Below are positions 24,325 through 33,962 of a DNA stretch of 41,521 nt, piece after piece; positions within the stretch are counted from its first letter, which is position 1; every line of letters begins with the position of its first letter. This DNA comes from Collinsella sp. AF25-2LB (GTDB lineage: Bacteria > Actinomycetota > Coriobacteriia > Coriobacteriales > Coriobacteriaceae). Position numbers and translations under genes: made by a program. The DNA lies in assembly GCF_003458415.1 (NCBI RefSeq), contig NZ_QRUF01000018.1, forward strand, positions 1 through 41,521. Direction: 5' to 3'. The notes below the pieces were generated by a model. That model was not told where the DNA came from and did no database searches. It saw only the letters and a list, made by a program, of their open reading frames with translations.

Positions 24325-26271
24325 TTAGTTTTCGGATTGCTTTGCCGCCGCCTCGGCGCGCTCGGCATTCCATGCAACGAGCGCCTCGTGAACCGCTTTG
24401 GCGACATCGGCAGGAATGCCTCGAACTTCCGCGATCTCTTGCTCGCTCGCCGCGCGCAAACGCTTCATCGAGCCAAAATGGCGCATAAGGGCACGTTTTC
24501 TGGTGGGTCCCACGCCTGGAACGTCATCGAGTACCGAAACCGTCATGGCTTTATCGCGCAATTCGCGATGGAACGTGATGGCAAAACGGTGCGATTCATC
24601 GCGCACCTGTTTAATTAGATAGAGCGACGCGGACCCGGTCGGCAGCACGACGGGAGTCTCGTCCCAAGGCACGAAAACCTCCTCATCGGCCTTTGCCAAG
24701 CCACAAACTGGTATATCGAGCCCAAGAGCCTCAAGTTGCTTGATCGCAGCGGTCAATTGCGGCTTACCGCCATCGACAACGAGCAAATCGGGGCGCGAGC
24801 CAAAGCGCTCGTCGGCCATGCGCTCGGGAGCATAACGTCGTCCCAAAACCTCGGACATCGACACGAAGTCGTTTGCCTCGTCCAATTCGGCCTGAATTTT
24901 AAAACGACGATACTGACTCTTGTCGGCGCGCCCGTTGGTAAACACCACCATCGAGGCGACCGTAAAGGTGCCATGCAGTGTAGAGATATCGAAGCACTCG
25001 ATACGCAACGGCGGCGATGGCAGCGCCAACGCACTTTCGAGCTCCAGGAGCGCTTGATTGGTGCGGTCGTCAGCGTACCCCGTTCGCATCATGTAGCGCA
25101 TGAGGGCATGGCGCGCATTTTTGGATGCCATATCGAGCAGACGGTGCTTTTCGCCACGCTGCGGCCTATGGAGATGGCAGGAACGCTCACGCTTGCCCGC
25201 AAGCCACTCCCCCAGCGCTTCCGCATCCTCAAGATCGACGGAAAGGTTGACCTCAGCTGGAATATCAGCCGTCTCGTCGTAATAGCGCTTAAGAAAGCCC
25301 GACTGGAGCTCTTCCTCGTCAACATCAAGACCCTTGTCGAGAATGAACTCGCAGGTGCGAACTGTTCGGCCCTCGCGAACGACGAAGACGCAAGCGGCGG
25401 AGATGGTCTCCTCGCGATAGAAACCGATGACATCTATATCGACACTGGAGGGAAAAACGACTTGCTGACGATCGTCCAGACCCCTGATGACCTCCAAACG
25501 ACGTTTGACGCGTGCCGCGCGCTCAAAGTCGAGCGCCTCAGCGGCATCCGTCATCTCGGAGGTCAGCTCATCGACGACATCCTTGCGATGGCCCGACAAA
25601 AAGCGCTCGACACGCTTGACGTTCTTGGCATAGTCTGCCGGGGAAATCACGCCGACACACGCACCCGGGCCGCGCCCGACATGGTAGTCAAAGCAGGGGC
25701 GCCCGTTTTGCGCGCAAATCATATTGACGATGTCTTCCTCGCCCTTGTGGGACTCGACGATACGGCGACAACGACGCCACTCCGCACAGGATGCGGAGCA
25801 GATGGGGATAACCTTGCGCAGCGTATCTATCGTCTCACGTGCCGCGCGGCTATCGGTATAAGGTCCAAAATAGCGCGTTCCCGGCTTATGACGCTCACGC
25901 GTGTATTTGATAGCGGGATACAGGTCGCCCTTTGTAATGGCGATAAAGGGGTAGCTCTTGTCATCCTTGAGGTCGACGTTAAAGTACGGATGGTACTGAC
26001 CAATCAAATTGCGCTCGAGCACCAACGCCTCGTGCTCGGTCTCCACCACGATATAGTCAAAGCTCGCCACCAGCTGCATCATCAGCGGGATCTTCTGGCG
26101 CTCGTCCTGCAGCGTCACGTACTGACGCATACGGGCGCGCAGGTTTTTCGCCTTGCCCACGTAGATGACATCGCCCTTGGCGTCTTTCCAAAGGTAGCAG
26201 CCGGGCTGCGTGGGAACGCGCGAAACCTGCTCGGCAAGCGTTGGAATGTTGTCGTGACCGGCCACGCGCAC
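24325..26271 (-). CDS. uvrC: Excinuclease ABC subunit C
   Basis: Makes the incisions on both sides of a DNA lesion with UvrA and UvrB. The 648-residue protein has the N-terminal GIY-YIG nuclease (about residues 22-52, GCYLWKD and VIYVGKAKNLRARM), a UVR motif that binds UvrB at about 233-263, the RNase H-like nuclease domain in the C-terminal half and helix-hairpin-helix motifs (VPGVGPTRKRALM). The cysteine region known from E. coli to hold a 4Fe-4S cluster is altered: Cys193 and Cys205 are kept, but the position eight residues after Cys193 is Gly201, and extra cysteines occur at 158, 162, 168 and 186. The GTG start abuts the murJ stop. Confidence 0.95.
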   Translation of the reverse strand: MRVAGHDNIPTLAEQVSRVPTQPGCYLWKDAKGDVIYVGKAKNLRARMRQYVTLQDERQKIPLMMQLVASFDYIVVETEHEALVLERNLIGQYHPYFNVDLKDDKSYPFIAITKGDLYPAIKYTRERHKPGTRYFGPYTDSRAARETIDTLRKVIPICSASCAEWRRCRRIVESHKGEEDIVNMICAQNGRPCFDYHVGRGPGACVGVISPADYAKNVKRVERFLSGHRKDVVDELTSEMTDAAEALDFERAARVKRRLEVIRGLDDRQQVVFPSSVDIDVIGFYREETISAACVFVVREGRTVRTCEFILDKGLDVDEEELQSGFLKRYYDETADIPAEVNLSVDLEDAEALGEWLAGKRERSCHLHRPQRGEKHRLLDMASKNARHALMRYMMRTGYADDRTNQALLELESALALPSPPLRIECFDISTLHGTFTVASMVVFTNGRADKSQYRRFKIQAELDEANDFVSMSEVLGRRYAPERMADERFGSRPDLLVVDGGKPQLTAAIKQLEALGLDIPVCGLAKADEEVFVPWDETPVVLPTGSASLYLIKQVRDESHRFAITFHRELRDKAMTVSVLDDVPGVGPTRKRALMRHFGSMKRLRAASEQEIAEVRGIPADVAKAVHEALVAWNAERAEAAAKQSEN

Positions 26272-27954
26272 CTACTTGCGACGAATCAGCGCCGAGACCT
26301 CGGGCATCTTAAGGACGACGGCAAGGCCAAAGGTAACAGCAAGCGAGACGACACCCGCAACGCAAACGTAGCCAAGAGTAATCAGAATCGAGCCGCCAAG
26401 TGCCCCGACAAAGTGCTCAAGCGCCCACATGACGCCGGCGCCTGCGGCAGCACCCAGGCCACCGAGCAAAAGGCCAAAGAAACCGCCATGCAGGATAGAT
26501 TTAACCTGAAGACCACGCAGACGACGACGCAGCCACCACAGCGAGCAACCGACCAAGATCACGTAGTCGACGACATACGAAAGCGCGATTGCCGGCATAC
26601 CGAAGCCCAGCACAACGCCAAACAGCAGAACCGAGCCGGCCTGGCCGATGGCGGAATACAGGCAATAGCGGCTATAGGGCTTCATGTCGAGCAAGGCAGA
26701 GAAGCTCTTCTGCATCAGCACGACCACGCCGTAGAGCGGCAGCGAGAACGCCAGGTAGACAAGGAACTCGGACACCAGCGCCACGCCGGACTCATCGAAC
26801 TTGCCAGCGCAGTAGATCATGTTGAGCGGACGCGCGAAGACAATCAGGTACAGCGCGAACGGAACCAGGAAGAACAGCATCTGGGCGACGCCACGCGAAA
26901 TGCCCGTGCGAACGCTGTCGTAATCCTTCTCCTGTGCGTCGTGAGAGAGCTCGGTATAGAGCGCCGTCGAAAGCGAGGCGGCAATCAGCGCGTAGGGCAG
27001 CGTGTACCACAGGCGCGCATAGGCGATGACGGAAGGACCGGTCTCGGGCTGGACCACCAGCGCGGCAGCGTTCGTGATAGAAGTCGAGACAAACATGCAC
27101 ACCGTAGCGAGCAGCGTCGGGATACCGAGCGCAATCGTCTGGCGCAGTGCGGGGTCCTTAAAGTCGATATGGATATGGGGATGCACGCCGTGCTTGCCAA
27201 GCGCGGGGATCTGACAAGCCATCTGAACAAAGACACCGAGGGTCGTACCGGCCGCAATCAAGATGATGCCGGCACGTTCGCCAAACTGTGCGGACACGGG
27301 CGCAAAGCCCATAAAGCTCGCAATGACGATCACATTGTTGAGGACCGGGGCAAACGTCGACCAGAAGTAGTCGCGGTGTGCGTTGAGAACGCCCGAGAAC
27401 ACCGAGCCCAAACCATAAAACAGAATCTGGATGGCGAAGAAACGGAACATGAACGCAGCGGTATCCATGCTGCCGCCGTCACCAGAAAGGAACGATTGCG
27501 TCCAAATAAAGCCCGGAGCGAACACGGTCCCCAGCAACGAAATGCCACCCAGCACCAATAGCAGAATACCGAGCAGGTTGCCCACGTACTCGTTCGAGGC
27601 CTCGCGACCCTGCTCACGCCTCACGCCCATGTACACGGGCAAAAACGCCGTCACGAGCATGCCGCCCATCACGAGTTCGTAGAGCATATTGGGCAGGTTG
27701 TTGGCGACCTGATAGGAGGACGAGAGCAGCGACATGCCGATAGCGGCCGCCATTGCCCATGTGCGGATAAAGCCGGTGACGCGAGACACGATGGTCAGGA
27801 TGGTCATAAGCCCGGCGGAACGACCAACCGTGGAGTAGTCCGACGAGCCCATATCATCAGTGCCATCTCGCGACGAAGAAGCTTCGGATGAGGGTGTCTG
27901 AGGCGCAGATTCTTTTGCAAAATGAGCTCCGCACTTCAATTCTTCCTGCGGCAT
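26272..27954 (-). CDS. murJ: Lipid II flippase MurJ (MviN family)
   Basis: Moves lipid II across the membrane for peptidoglycan synthesis. The 560-residue protein has a hydrophilic Ser/Thr/Glu-rich tail of about 45 residues and then the MurJ membrane domain: VGRSAGLMTILTIVSRVTGFIR at the first helix, then NNLPNMLYELVMGGML, which is highly typical of the family, and a string of some 14 helices. It starts three bases after the ybaK stop and ends immediately before uvrC, so it lies in a ybaK-murJ-uvrC unit. An ATG at residue 35 is an alternative start that would remove most of the tail. Confidence 0.93.
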   Translation of the reverse strand: MPQEELKCGAHFAKESAPQTPSSEASSSRDGTDDMGSSDYSTVGRSAGLMTILTIVSRVTGFIRTWAMAAAIGMSLLSSSYQVANNLPNMLYELVMGGMLVTAFLPVYMGVRREQGREASNEYVGNLLGILLLVLGGISLLGTVFAPGFIWTQSFLSGDGGSMDTAAFMFRFFAIQILFYGLGSVFSGVLNAHRDYFWSTFAPVLNNVIVIASFMGFAPVSAQFGERAGIILIAAGTTLGVFVQMACQIPALGKHGVHPHIHIDFKDPALRQTIALGIPTLLATVCMFVSTSITNAAALVVQPETGPSVIAYARLWYTLPYALIAASLSTALYTELSHDAQEKDYDSVRTGISRGVAQMLFFLVPFALYLIVFARPLNMIYCAGKFDESGVALVSEFLVYLAFSLPLYGVVVLMQKSFSALLDMKPYSRYCLYSAIGQAGSVLLFGVVLGFGMPAIALSYVVDYVILVGCSLWWLRRRLRGLQVKSILHGGFFGLLLGGLGAAAGAGVMWALEHFVGALGGSILITLGYVCVAGVVSLAVTFGLAVVLKMPEVSALIRRK

Positions 27955-27957
27955 CGC

Positions 27958-28458
27958 TCAGTCCTCTCTCGTAATCGGGGCGACCGTCGCCCCGCAAAAT
28001 GCAATTAAATCATCGGGTGCAAGCTCGAGCTGATAACCACGCTTGCCTCCCGAAATAAAAATGGTATCCCAAAGGACACATGTCTCATCAATGAGCGTCC
28101 GGTAGCGTTTTTTCATACCGACCGGACTGCAGCCGCCGCGAACGTAGCCAGTCGCCGCAAGCAAATCCTTCACATGCATCATGGCCAAGGACTTCTCCCC
28201 CGCGGCACGCGCGGCGGACTTTAGATCGAGCTCGTCGGCAACAGGGATGCAGCACACGACATGGTCGTTGGACGGCGTCACGCAGACCAAGGTCTTAAAT
28301 CCTTGTCCGGGCTCCTCGCCAAGCTGCTCCGAAATCGCGACCCCCAGGCCCGCCGACTCATCACCATCGTCTTCGTACGTATGTAGAACATAGGAAATGC
28401 CGGCGCTTTCCAGCTCGCGCATCGCATTGGTTTTTGGCGTCTTTACAGCCTTTGCCAT
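27958..28458 (-). CDS. ybaK: YbaK/EbsC-type Cys-tRNA(Pro) deacylase
   Basis: Trans-editing enzyme that clears cysteine mischarged on tRNA(Pro). The ATG at 28458 has AAAGGA six bases upstream and gives a 166-residue protein beginning MAKAVKTPKTNAMR; an in-frame start at 28554 would add 32 residues with no family match. The conserved lysine Lys55 is in GFKTLV, and the GYVRGGCSPVGMKKR segment and ISGGKRGYQLEL are typical of the YbaK fold. It is the first gene of the ybaK-murJ-uvrC unit. Specificity for Cys-tRNA(Pro) is from family and not certain. Confidence 0.9.
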   Translation of the reverse strand: MAKAVKTPKTNAMRELESAGISYVLHTYEDDGDESAGLGVAISEQLGEEPGQGFKTLVCVTPSNDHVVCCIPVADELDLKSAARAAGEKSLAMMHVKDLLAATGYVRGGCSPVGMKKRYRTLIDETCVLWDTIFISGGKRGYQLELAPDDLIAFCGATVAPITRED

Positions 28459-28495
28459 GGCATATCCTTTCCCTCGCATTCGGACGCAAGGATTA

Positions 28496-28524
28496 AGTAT
28501 ATGTCCAATTCGGCTGCATACGTC
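28496..28524 (-). promoter_or_regulatory. Possible promoter of ybaK-murJ-uvrC
   Basis: A -10 box TATACT (28496-28501) on the minus strand lies about 40 bases before the ybaK ATG, with a weak TGAC-containing -35 about 18 bases further upstream. It follows the uvrA terminator, which supports a new transcription start here. Confidence 0.35.
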
Positions 28525-28539
28525 ACTTCGACACAGCAA

Positions 28540-28570
28540 GCGCCATCGAATCACAAGGAGTCGATGGCGC
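28540..28570 (-). terminator. Terminator of uvrA
   Basis: Perfect 10-bp stem GCGCCATCGA (28540-28549) and TCGATGGCGC (28561-28570) with an 11-base loop, starting 20 bases after the uvrA stop. The following TTGCTGTG on the minus strand is only partly U-rich. Confidence 0.6.
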
Positions 28571-28590
28571 CCATAAACTGAATCGCCTAT

Positions 28591-31470
28591 TTATTGAGCA
28601 TCAAGTTGAGCCTGACGCTCCCGGTCACGCCTGAGCAACGGCGCCAAAAACTTGCCCGTATAACTTTGCGGACAGTCCGCAACCTGCTCCGGTGTGCCCG
28701 AAACCACGACGGTTCCGCCGCCGTTACCGCCCTCGGGGCCCATATCGATCAGGCGGTCGGCAACCTTGATGACATCAAGGTTGTGTTCAATCACCAGCAC
28801 CGTGTTGCCCGCATCGACCAAGCGCTGCAGCACATCAAGCAGCTGGCGGACGTCCTCAAAATGAAGGCCGGTCGTCGGCTCATCCAAAATATAGAACGTC
28901 TTGCCCGTCTGGCGTCGATGAAGCTCCTTGGCGAGCTTCACACGCTGCGCCTCGCCGCCCGAGAGCGTCGTGGCGGGCTGGCCCAGGCTCACGTAGCCCA
29001 AGCCTACATCGTACAGCGTCTGGAGCTTGCGCTTAATCTGCGGGATATTCCCAAAGAAGGCCAGTGCCTCGGTGACGCTCATGTCGAGCACGTCCGAGAT
29101 GGTCTTACCACGGTAGGTGACCTCAAGCGTCTCGCGGTTATAGCGTTTGCCGCCGCAGACCTCACAGGGGACATAGATATCGGGAAGGAAGTGCATCTCG
29201 ATCTTAATTTGTCCGTCGCCCTTGCATGCTTCGCAGCGACCGCCGCTCACGTTAAAGGAGAAACGTCCCGGCGAGTAGCCACGCGCCTTCGACTCCGGCG
29301 TACTCGCAAACAGCGCGCGAAGATCATCCCACAGGCCAATGTACGTAGCAGGGTTGGAACGCGGCGTGCGACCAATCGGCGACTGGTCGATATCGATAAC
29401 CTTATCGATACACTCGATGCCCTCGATTTTCTTATACGGACCCACAGGGCGCGTCGAACGGTGAATGGCATTCGTAAGGGCAGGTGCGATGGTGTCGGTA
29501 ACCAGGGAGCTCTTACCCGATCCCGACACGCCGGTAACGACCGTAAGCGTACCAAACTCGATCTTGGCGGTAACGTTTTTGAGGTTGTTGGCGCGGGCGC
29601 CCGTGATCTTAAGGCAGCCGCGACCGGGCTTGCGGCGTTCATCGGGAACCCGAATCATTCGCTTGCCGGTCAGGTAGGCACCCGTCATCGAATCGGGGCA
29701 CGCCATGATATCGGCAGGCGTTCCCGCGGCGACCACGTGTCCGCCGTTCACGCCCGCACCGGGGCCCATGTCGATCACATAGTCGGCAGCACGAATCGTA
29801 TCCTCATCATGCTCGACGACGATGACGGTATTGCCGATATCGCGTAGGCGCTCAAGCGTCTTGATCAGGCGCTCGTTATCACGCTGATGGAGGCCAATCG
29901 ATGGCTCGTCCAAAATGTACAGGACACCCATGAGGCCGGCGCCGATCTGCGTTGCCAGGCGAATGCGCTGGGCCTCGCCTCCGGAAAGCGTCGCCGAGGC
30001 ACGATCGAGGGTCAGATAGTCGAGTCCGACATCGACCAGAAAACGCAAGCGCTCCAGGATTTCCTTGACGATGCGCCCACCGATAAATTGTTGGCGCTCG
30101 GTAAGCTCCAAGCCCTCAAAAAACTCGAGCGACTCGCGGCACGATAGGCAGCAGACCTCGTAAATGGACTTACCGCCTACGGTAACGGCGAGCATCTCGG
30201 GGCGCAGACGAGCACCATGGCAACTCGAGCACGGCTCCTCGCGGATGTACTTCTCCAAGCGCGCCTTGGTGTTCTCATTCGTCGTCTCGGTATAGCGCTC
30301 GTACAGGATATTGCGCACGCCCGAGAACTTGGTGTCCCACTGGCTGCGGCGCCCATCGAGCTTTTGATAGTCGACCGAAATCTTCTGGTCGCCCATGCCG
30401 TCTAAAAACGCGCGACGCACCCGCGGAGGCAGATCCTCCCACGGCGTATCGACGCTCACCTTAAAGTGTTTGCAGACCGCAGCGAAAATCTGCGGATAGT
30501 AGTTAGAGTTGCCAAACAGGCTGCCAAAAACCCCGTCGGCGATCGACTTCGAGGGGTCTTCGATTAGGGCCTCGGCATCGACCGTCTTCTTAAAGCCCAG
30601 GCCATCGCACTCTGGGCACGCGCCATAGGGCGCGTTGAACGAGAAATCACGCGGCTGCAGGTCATCGATGGAGTGTCCATGCTCCGGGCACGCTAACGCC
30701 AGCGAATACTCCAGCAACTCGCCTTCGGTCCCCTCGGGAGCGTCGCGGTCGGGCAGCAAGTATACGTTCACATTGCCGTGCGCCAGCGCAGTCGCCTGTT
30801 CAACGGACTCGGCAATACGGCCCAGCGAGTTCTCACGGATCACGATGCGGTCGACCACGACCTCGATATCGTGCTTGAATTTCTTATCCAAATCGATAGG
30901 GTCATCAAGCGAGCGAACCTCGCCGTCGACACGCACGCGGCTAAAGCCCTCGGCGCGAAGGTCCTCAAACAGCTTGGCGTACTCGCCTTTTCGCCCGCGC
31001 ACTACCGGTGCCAGCACAAACGCGCGGCGGCCCTCCCCCGCCGCCAAGACCTTGTCGGCAACCTGGTCGGTCGTCTGGCGCTCAATGACACGGCCGCATT
31101 CGGGACAGTGCGGGGTGCCCACACGGGCGAACAGCAGGCGCAGATAGTCATAAATCTCGGTTACGGTGCCAACCGTCGAGCGAGGGTTTTTAGACGTCGT
31201 CTTTTGGTCGATCGACACCGCCGGCGAAAGGCCGTCGATTGAATCCAAGTCGGGTTTGTCCATCTGGCCCAAGAACTGGCGCGCATAGCTCGAAAGACTC
31301 TCGACGTATCGACGCTGGCCCTCGGCATAGATAGTGTCAAATGCCAGCGAACTCTTGCCCGAGCCAGAAAGACCGGTAATGACCACGAGTTGGTCACGCG
31401 GAATGGAAACATCGATATCACGGAGGTTGTGCTCACGAGCGCCGCGAATAACGATAGAAGAATCAGACAT
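28591..31470 (-). CDS. uvrA: Excinuclease ABC subunit A
   Basis: DNA damage sensor of nucleotide excision repair. The ATG at 31470 ([16 protein letters not shown]) has GGAG upstream and matches the normal UvrA N-terminus; an in-frame start at 31536 adds 22 unrelated residues. The 959-residue protein has a first Walker A GLSGSGKS at 33-40, a second [10 protein letters not shown] near residue 640, two ABC signatures ([12 protein letters not shown] and [12 protein letters not shown]), and zinc-binding cysteine pairs including CPEC, CSSC and the CEAC...CEVC finger. It is transcribed alone, away from the plus-strand sulfatase gene, and is followed by a terminator. Confidence 0.96.
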   Translation of the reverse strand: MSDSSIVIRGAREHNLRDIDVSIPRDQLVVITGLSGSGKSSLAFDTIYAEGQRRYVESLSSYARQFLGQMDKPDLDSIDGLSPAVSIDQKTTSKNPRSTVGTVTEIYDYLRLLFARVGTPHCPECGRVIERQTTDQVADKVLAAGEGRRAFVLAPVVRGRKGEYAKLFEDLRAEGFSRVRVDGEVRSLDDPIDLDKKFKHDIEVVVDRIVIRENSLGRIAESVEQATALAHGNVNVYLLPDRDAPEGTEGELLEYSLALACPEHGHSIDDLQPRDFSFNAPYGACPECDGLGFKKTVDAEALIEDPSKSIADGVFGSLFGNSNYYPQIFAAVCKHFKVSVDTPWEDLPPRVRRAFLDGMGDQKISVDYQKLDGRRSQWDTKFSGVRNILYERYTETTNENTKARLEKYIREEPCSSCHGARLRPEMLAVTVGGKSIYEVCCLSCRESLEFFEGLELTERQQFIGGRIVKEILERLRFLVDVGLDYLTLDRASATLSGGEAQRIRLATQIGAGLMGVLYILDEPSIGLHQRDNERLIKTLERLRDIGNTVIVVEHDEDTIRAADYVIDMGPGAGVNGGHVVAAGTPADIMACPDSMTGAYLTGKRMIRVPDERRKPGRGCLKITGARANNLKNVTAKIEFGTLTVVTGVSGSGKSSLVTDTIAPALTNAIHRSTRPVGPYKKIEGIECIDKVIDIDQSPIGRTPRSNPATYIGLWDDLRALFASTPESKARGYSPGRFSFNVSGGRCEACKGDGQIKIEMHFLPDIYVPCEVCGGKRYNRETLEVTYRGKTISDVLDMSVTEALAFFGNIPQIKRKLQTLYDVGLGYVSLGQPATTLSGGEAQRVKLAKELHRRQTGKTFYILDEPTTGLHFEDVRQLLDVLQRLVDAGNTVLVIEHNLDVIKVADRLIDMGPEGGNGGGTVVVSGTPEQVADCPQSYTGKFLAPLLRRDRERQAQLDAQ

Positions 31471-31613
31471 GGAAGCTCCTTGCCTCCTATTGCATCGAAT
31501 CATACTGTCGATGAGTTTAGCGCACTCGACGCGCACAGATGTTCGTAATACAAGATTCGCAGACCTTTAGCTTTGCGTATCGGGTGCTTTGTTTCTCGAA
31601 ATGCCGTGGAAAG

Positions 31614-31651
31614 GTTACAGTAATCTACTACTGAACTTAATTTGCTGTAAC
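31614..31651 (+). promoter_or_regulatory. Inverted repeat upstream of the sulfatase-like gene
   Basis: GTTACAG (31614-31620) and CTGTAAC (31645-31651) are exact reverse complements 24 bases apart, with a nested CAGTA/TACTG pair (31618-31622 and 31629-31633). It ends 12 bases before the ATG and overlaps the ribosome site region, so it could be an operator or an RNA fold affecting translation. I see no clear promoter boxes. Confidence 0.3.
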
Positions 31652-31663
31652 AGAGGAACGTCC

Positions 31664-33817
31664 ATGACCGAAGATATCCCCCTTGAAATCACTTCGAGCG
31701 ACATGGCCAATCTGCCCATATTCATCGCCGTCCTTATCGTGGCCACCGTCGTCGTGCGCGTGTATTTTTCAATCAAACACAATGAAAAGCCGCCCATTGC
31801 CCGCGTCTTTTGGTGCGCGACGCTCCTCATCCCGCTCGGCGTGGTAGCTGCACGGATTACGAATCAATTGCTCGTAAATGAGGACAGTTCCCTATGGGTC
31901 CTTTCTTATTCGGCGCTCGGTGCTGCCGCCGTCATACTTCTTGTCGAGCCCTTGGTTTCGGGACTTATTGACCAAACCGATCTTGAGACGGGAACGGTTG
32001 CCTGTATTTGCCGTGACATCCTTGTCATCGCCGCTGTTTCAGCGCTCTCGTTCGTTTCACTCGAAATTGCCTGCAACGAAACGTTCTATCACATTCCCGC
32101 CAACTCATTCGGGTTTTCCGTCGGGCTGCTCGCGACGGTTCTGCTCTCCCTTTATCTGCTGGGACAGCGTCATGGGGGCGTCATGGCCCTCGTGCCCGTC
32201 GTCTGTTGCATCCTTGGCATTGCCGAGCACTTCGTCATAACGTTTAAAGGCGAAGCCATCCTGCCAAGCGATATCTTGGCCCTTGGCACTGCAATGGAAG
32301 TGAGCGAGGGATACGAGTTTACCTTTACCGCCGGAATCGTAACCTCTCTCGCCCTGCTGGAGATTTCCCTGGGGCTTCTTTCGCTTATCCGACCGCGAAA
32401 GCTCCGTACGCCCACCCATGTCTTCCCCGCAATCGCCGCTAACCTCTGCGCTTTTCTGCTAGTGACCGTTGTGGGGCTCTCGGGCTTTTCCAGCATCGAC
32501 TTGGAGCAGGCGCTGAATTTTGGATTTGACCGTTGGCAGCCCATCACCACGTATGCGTCTCAGGGTTTTATCACTTCGTTCACCGAAATGGTCAACGAGT
32601 TGCCTATTGAGAGGCCCGAAGACTATACGCCCGATGAGGCGCAGAGCATCGAGCAGGAGCTCGCCGCCACCTACGACAGCACGTATGGCTCGAGCGAGCA
32701 GCGCGCGGCGGCCGTTGCCCAGTTCAATGAAATCAAGCCGACGATTGTTGCCGTCATGAACGAGAGTTTTAGCGACCTTTCGTGCTTTGAGCAGCTCCAG
32801 GCGGCCGGGTACACCGGCCCCGCATTCTACAACTCGCTTCCCGACACACTTGTTCGCGGCACCATGCTCGCTTCGGTCGCCGGTGGCGGAACGGCGAACT
32901 CCGAATTCGAATTTTTGACCGGAGCGACAACGGCCTTTGTCGGATTAGGCAAAATCCCCTATCAGCTATATCAGATGAATGGTGTCAACAGCCTGGCAAA
33001 GGACCTTAAGGAGCTTGGGTATACCGCTACCGCTATGCACCCGCAAAACCCCGTCAACTACCATCGAGATAAAATCTATCAGCAGCTGGGCTTTGGAGAC
33101 TTTCTTTCGATCGGCGATTTCGAAGGTGCGCCCTGTTACCATGCCGGCGTATGCGACTACGCCACCTACGACAAGATACTCGACCTGCTTAGAACCGACG
33201 AAGCCCCACAGTTCATCTTTGACGTCACGATGCAAAATCACGGCGGCTACGACTATGGCACCGTTCCCGCCGAGGAGCTGACAAACTATTGGGTCGAGGG
33301 AGCCAGCGAGGGCGCCAATAGCGCGCTCAACACCTATCTTACCTGCATCAACGCATCCGACCGGGACCTCGAGTACTTTATCAACGAGCTCCGCAATATC
33401 GGCAGACCGGTTGTCCTTGTCTTTTTTGGCGACCATCAGCCGAGCGCCGCAACGACTCTCAACGACGAGCTGTACCCTCAGGAAGATACGGCAAGCCACG
33501 CTTTCCGTATCTATCAGTCGACATATTTCGTCTGGGCTAACTATGAAATCGCCGGCAATACCGAGCTCAACGTCTACGACACCGTCGGGGCAAACGAGAT
33601 TGCAGCCATTACCCTTAATAAGATCGGCGCCCCGCTCACCGACTATCAAAAGGCTCTGCTTGCAACAAGGTCAGATGTGCCCACCATCAATGTCGCCGGC
33701 TACCTTGGTGCCGACGGGCTGCGCTACGACTTGGAATCTGAAGACAGCCCATACGCCTCAACGATCGACAAGCTGCAGCGCATGCAATACCTCGAGTTCG
33801 CCAGCAAAGTTCAGTAA
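31664..33817 (+). CDS. LTA synthase family membrane sulfatase-like protein (phosphoglycerol transferase)
   Basis: Members of this alkaline-phosphatase-superfamily group transfer glycerol phosphate from phosphatidylglycerol to cell-surface polymers. The ATG at 31664 has AGAGGA upstream; an in-frame start at 31589 is less likely. The 717-residue protein has about eight membrane helices between residues 16 and 275, a linker, and a sulfatase domain from about 355. The metal and nucleophile residues are visible: Glu367 in MNESF, Thr410 in GGGTANSEFE, and Asp590-His591 in FFGDHQP. More helices than the five of classic LtaS suggests a related but different substrate. It stands apart from other envelope genes; its polymer is unknown. 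Confidence 0.88.
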   Translation: MTEDIPLEITSSDMANLPIFIAVLIVATVVVRVYFSIKHNEKPPIARVFWCATLLIPLGVVAARITNQLLVNEDSSLWVLSYSALGAAAVILLVEPLVSGLIDQTDLETGTVACICRDILVIAAVSALSFVSLEIACNETFYHIPANSFGFSVGLLATVLLSLYLLGQRHGGVMALVPVVCCILGIAEHFVITFKGEAILPSDILALGTAMEVSEGYEFTFTAGIVTSLALLEISLGLLSLIRPRKLRTPTHVFPAIAANLCAFLLVTVVGLSGFSSIDLEQALNFGFDRWQPITTYASQGFITSFTEMVNELPIERPEDYTPDEAQSIEQELAATYDSTYGSSEQRAAAVAQFNEIKPTIVAVMNESFSDLSCFEQLQAAGYTGPAFYNSLPDTLVRGTMLASVAGGGTANSEFEFLTGATTAFVGLGKIPYQLYQMNGVNSLAKDLKELGYTATAMHPQNPVNYHRDKIYQQLGFGDFLSIGDFEGAPCYHAGVCDYATYDKILDLLRTDEAPQFIFDVTMQNHGGYDYGTVPAEELTNYWVEGASEGANSALNTYLTCINASDRDLEYFINELRNIGRPVVLVFFGDHQPSAATTLNDELYPQEDTASHAFRIYQSTYFVWANYEIAGNTELNVYDTVGANEIAAITLNKIGAPLTDYQKALLATRSDVPTINVAGYLGADGLRYDLESEDSPYASTIDKLQRMQYLEFASKVQ

Positions 33818-33877
33818 GCCCGCCCATTCGCTTGGACCCATCGTATTGCAAGCACGCTCGGCCCAAATGCATCGCAA

Positions 33878-33907
33878 ATGACTCCCGCTCGCAAACGAGG
33901 GTACAAT
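33878..33907 (+). promoter_or_regulatory. Probable promoter of mrp
   Basis: ATGACT (33878-33883) and TACAAT (33902-33907) with an 18-base spacer, about 55 bases before the mrp ATG. A short leader hairpin GGGGC (33927-33931) / GCCCC (33936-33940) with a UCCG loop follows. Confidence 0.45.
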
Positions 33908-33962
33908 GACGCTCGTGTCACATCACGGGGCTCCGGCCCCAACATATACAAAGGAGTCATAC

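Noticed and set aside
24736..27561. Open frame of 941 codons on the plus strand opposite uvrC and murJ
   Set aside because: It lies wholly antisense to two clear full-length genes, its product is low in family signal and rich in H, R, Q and D, and it arises from the codon bias of the opposite strand.
33818..33900. Terminator after the LTA-synthase-like gene
   Set aside because: A CTCG/CGAG pair near 33885-33900 is short and overlaps the mrp promoter region, with no U-tract.
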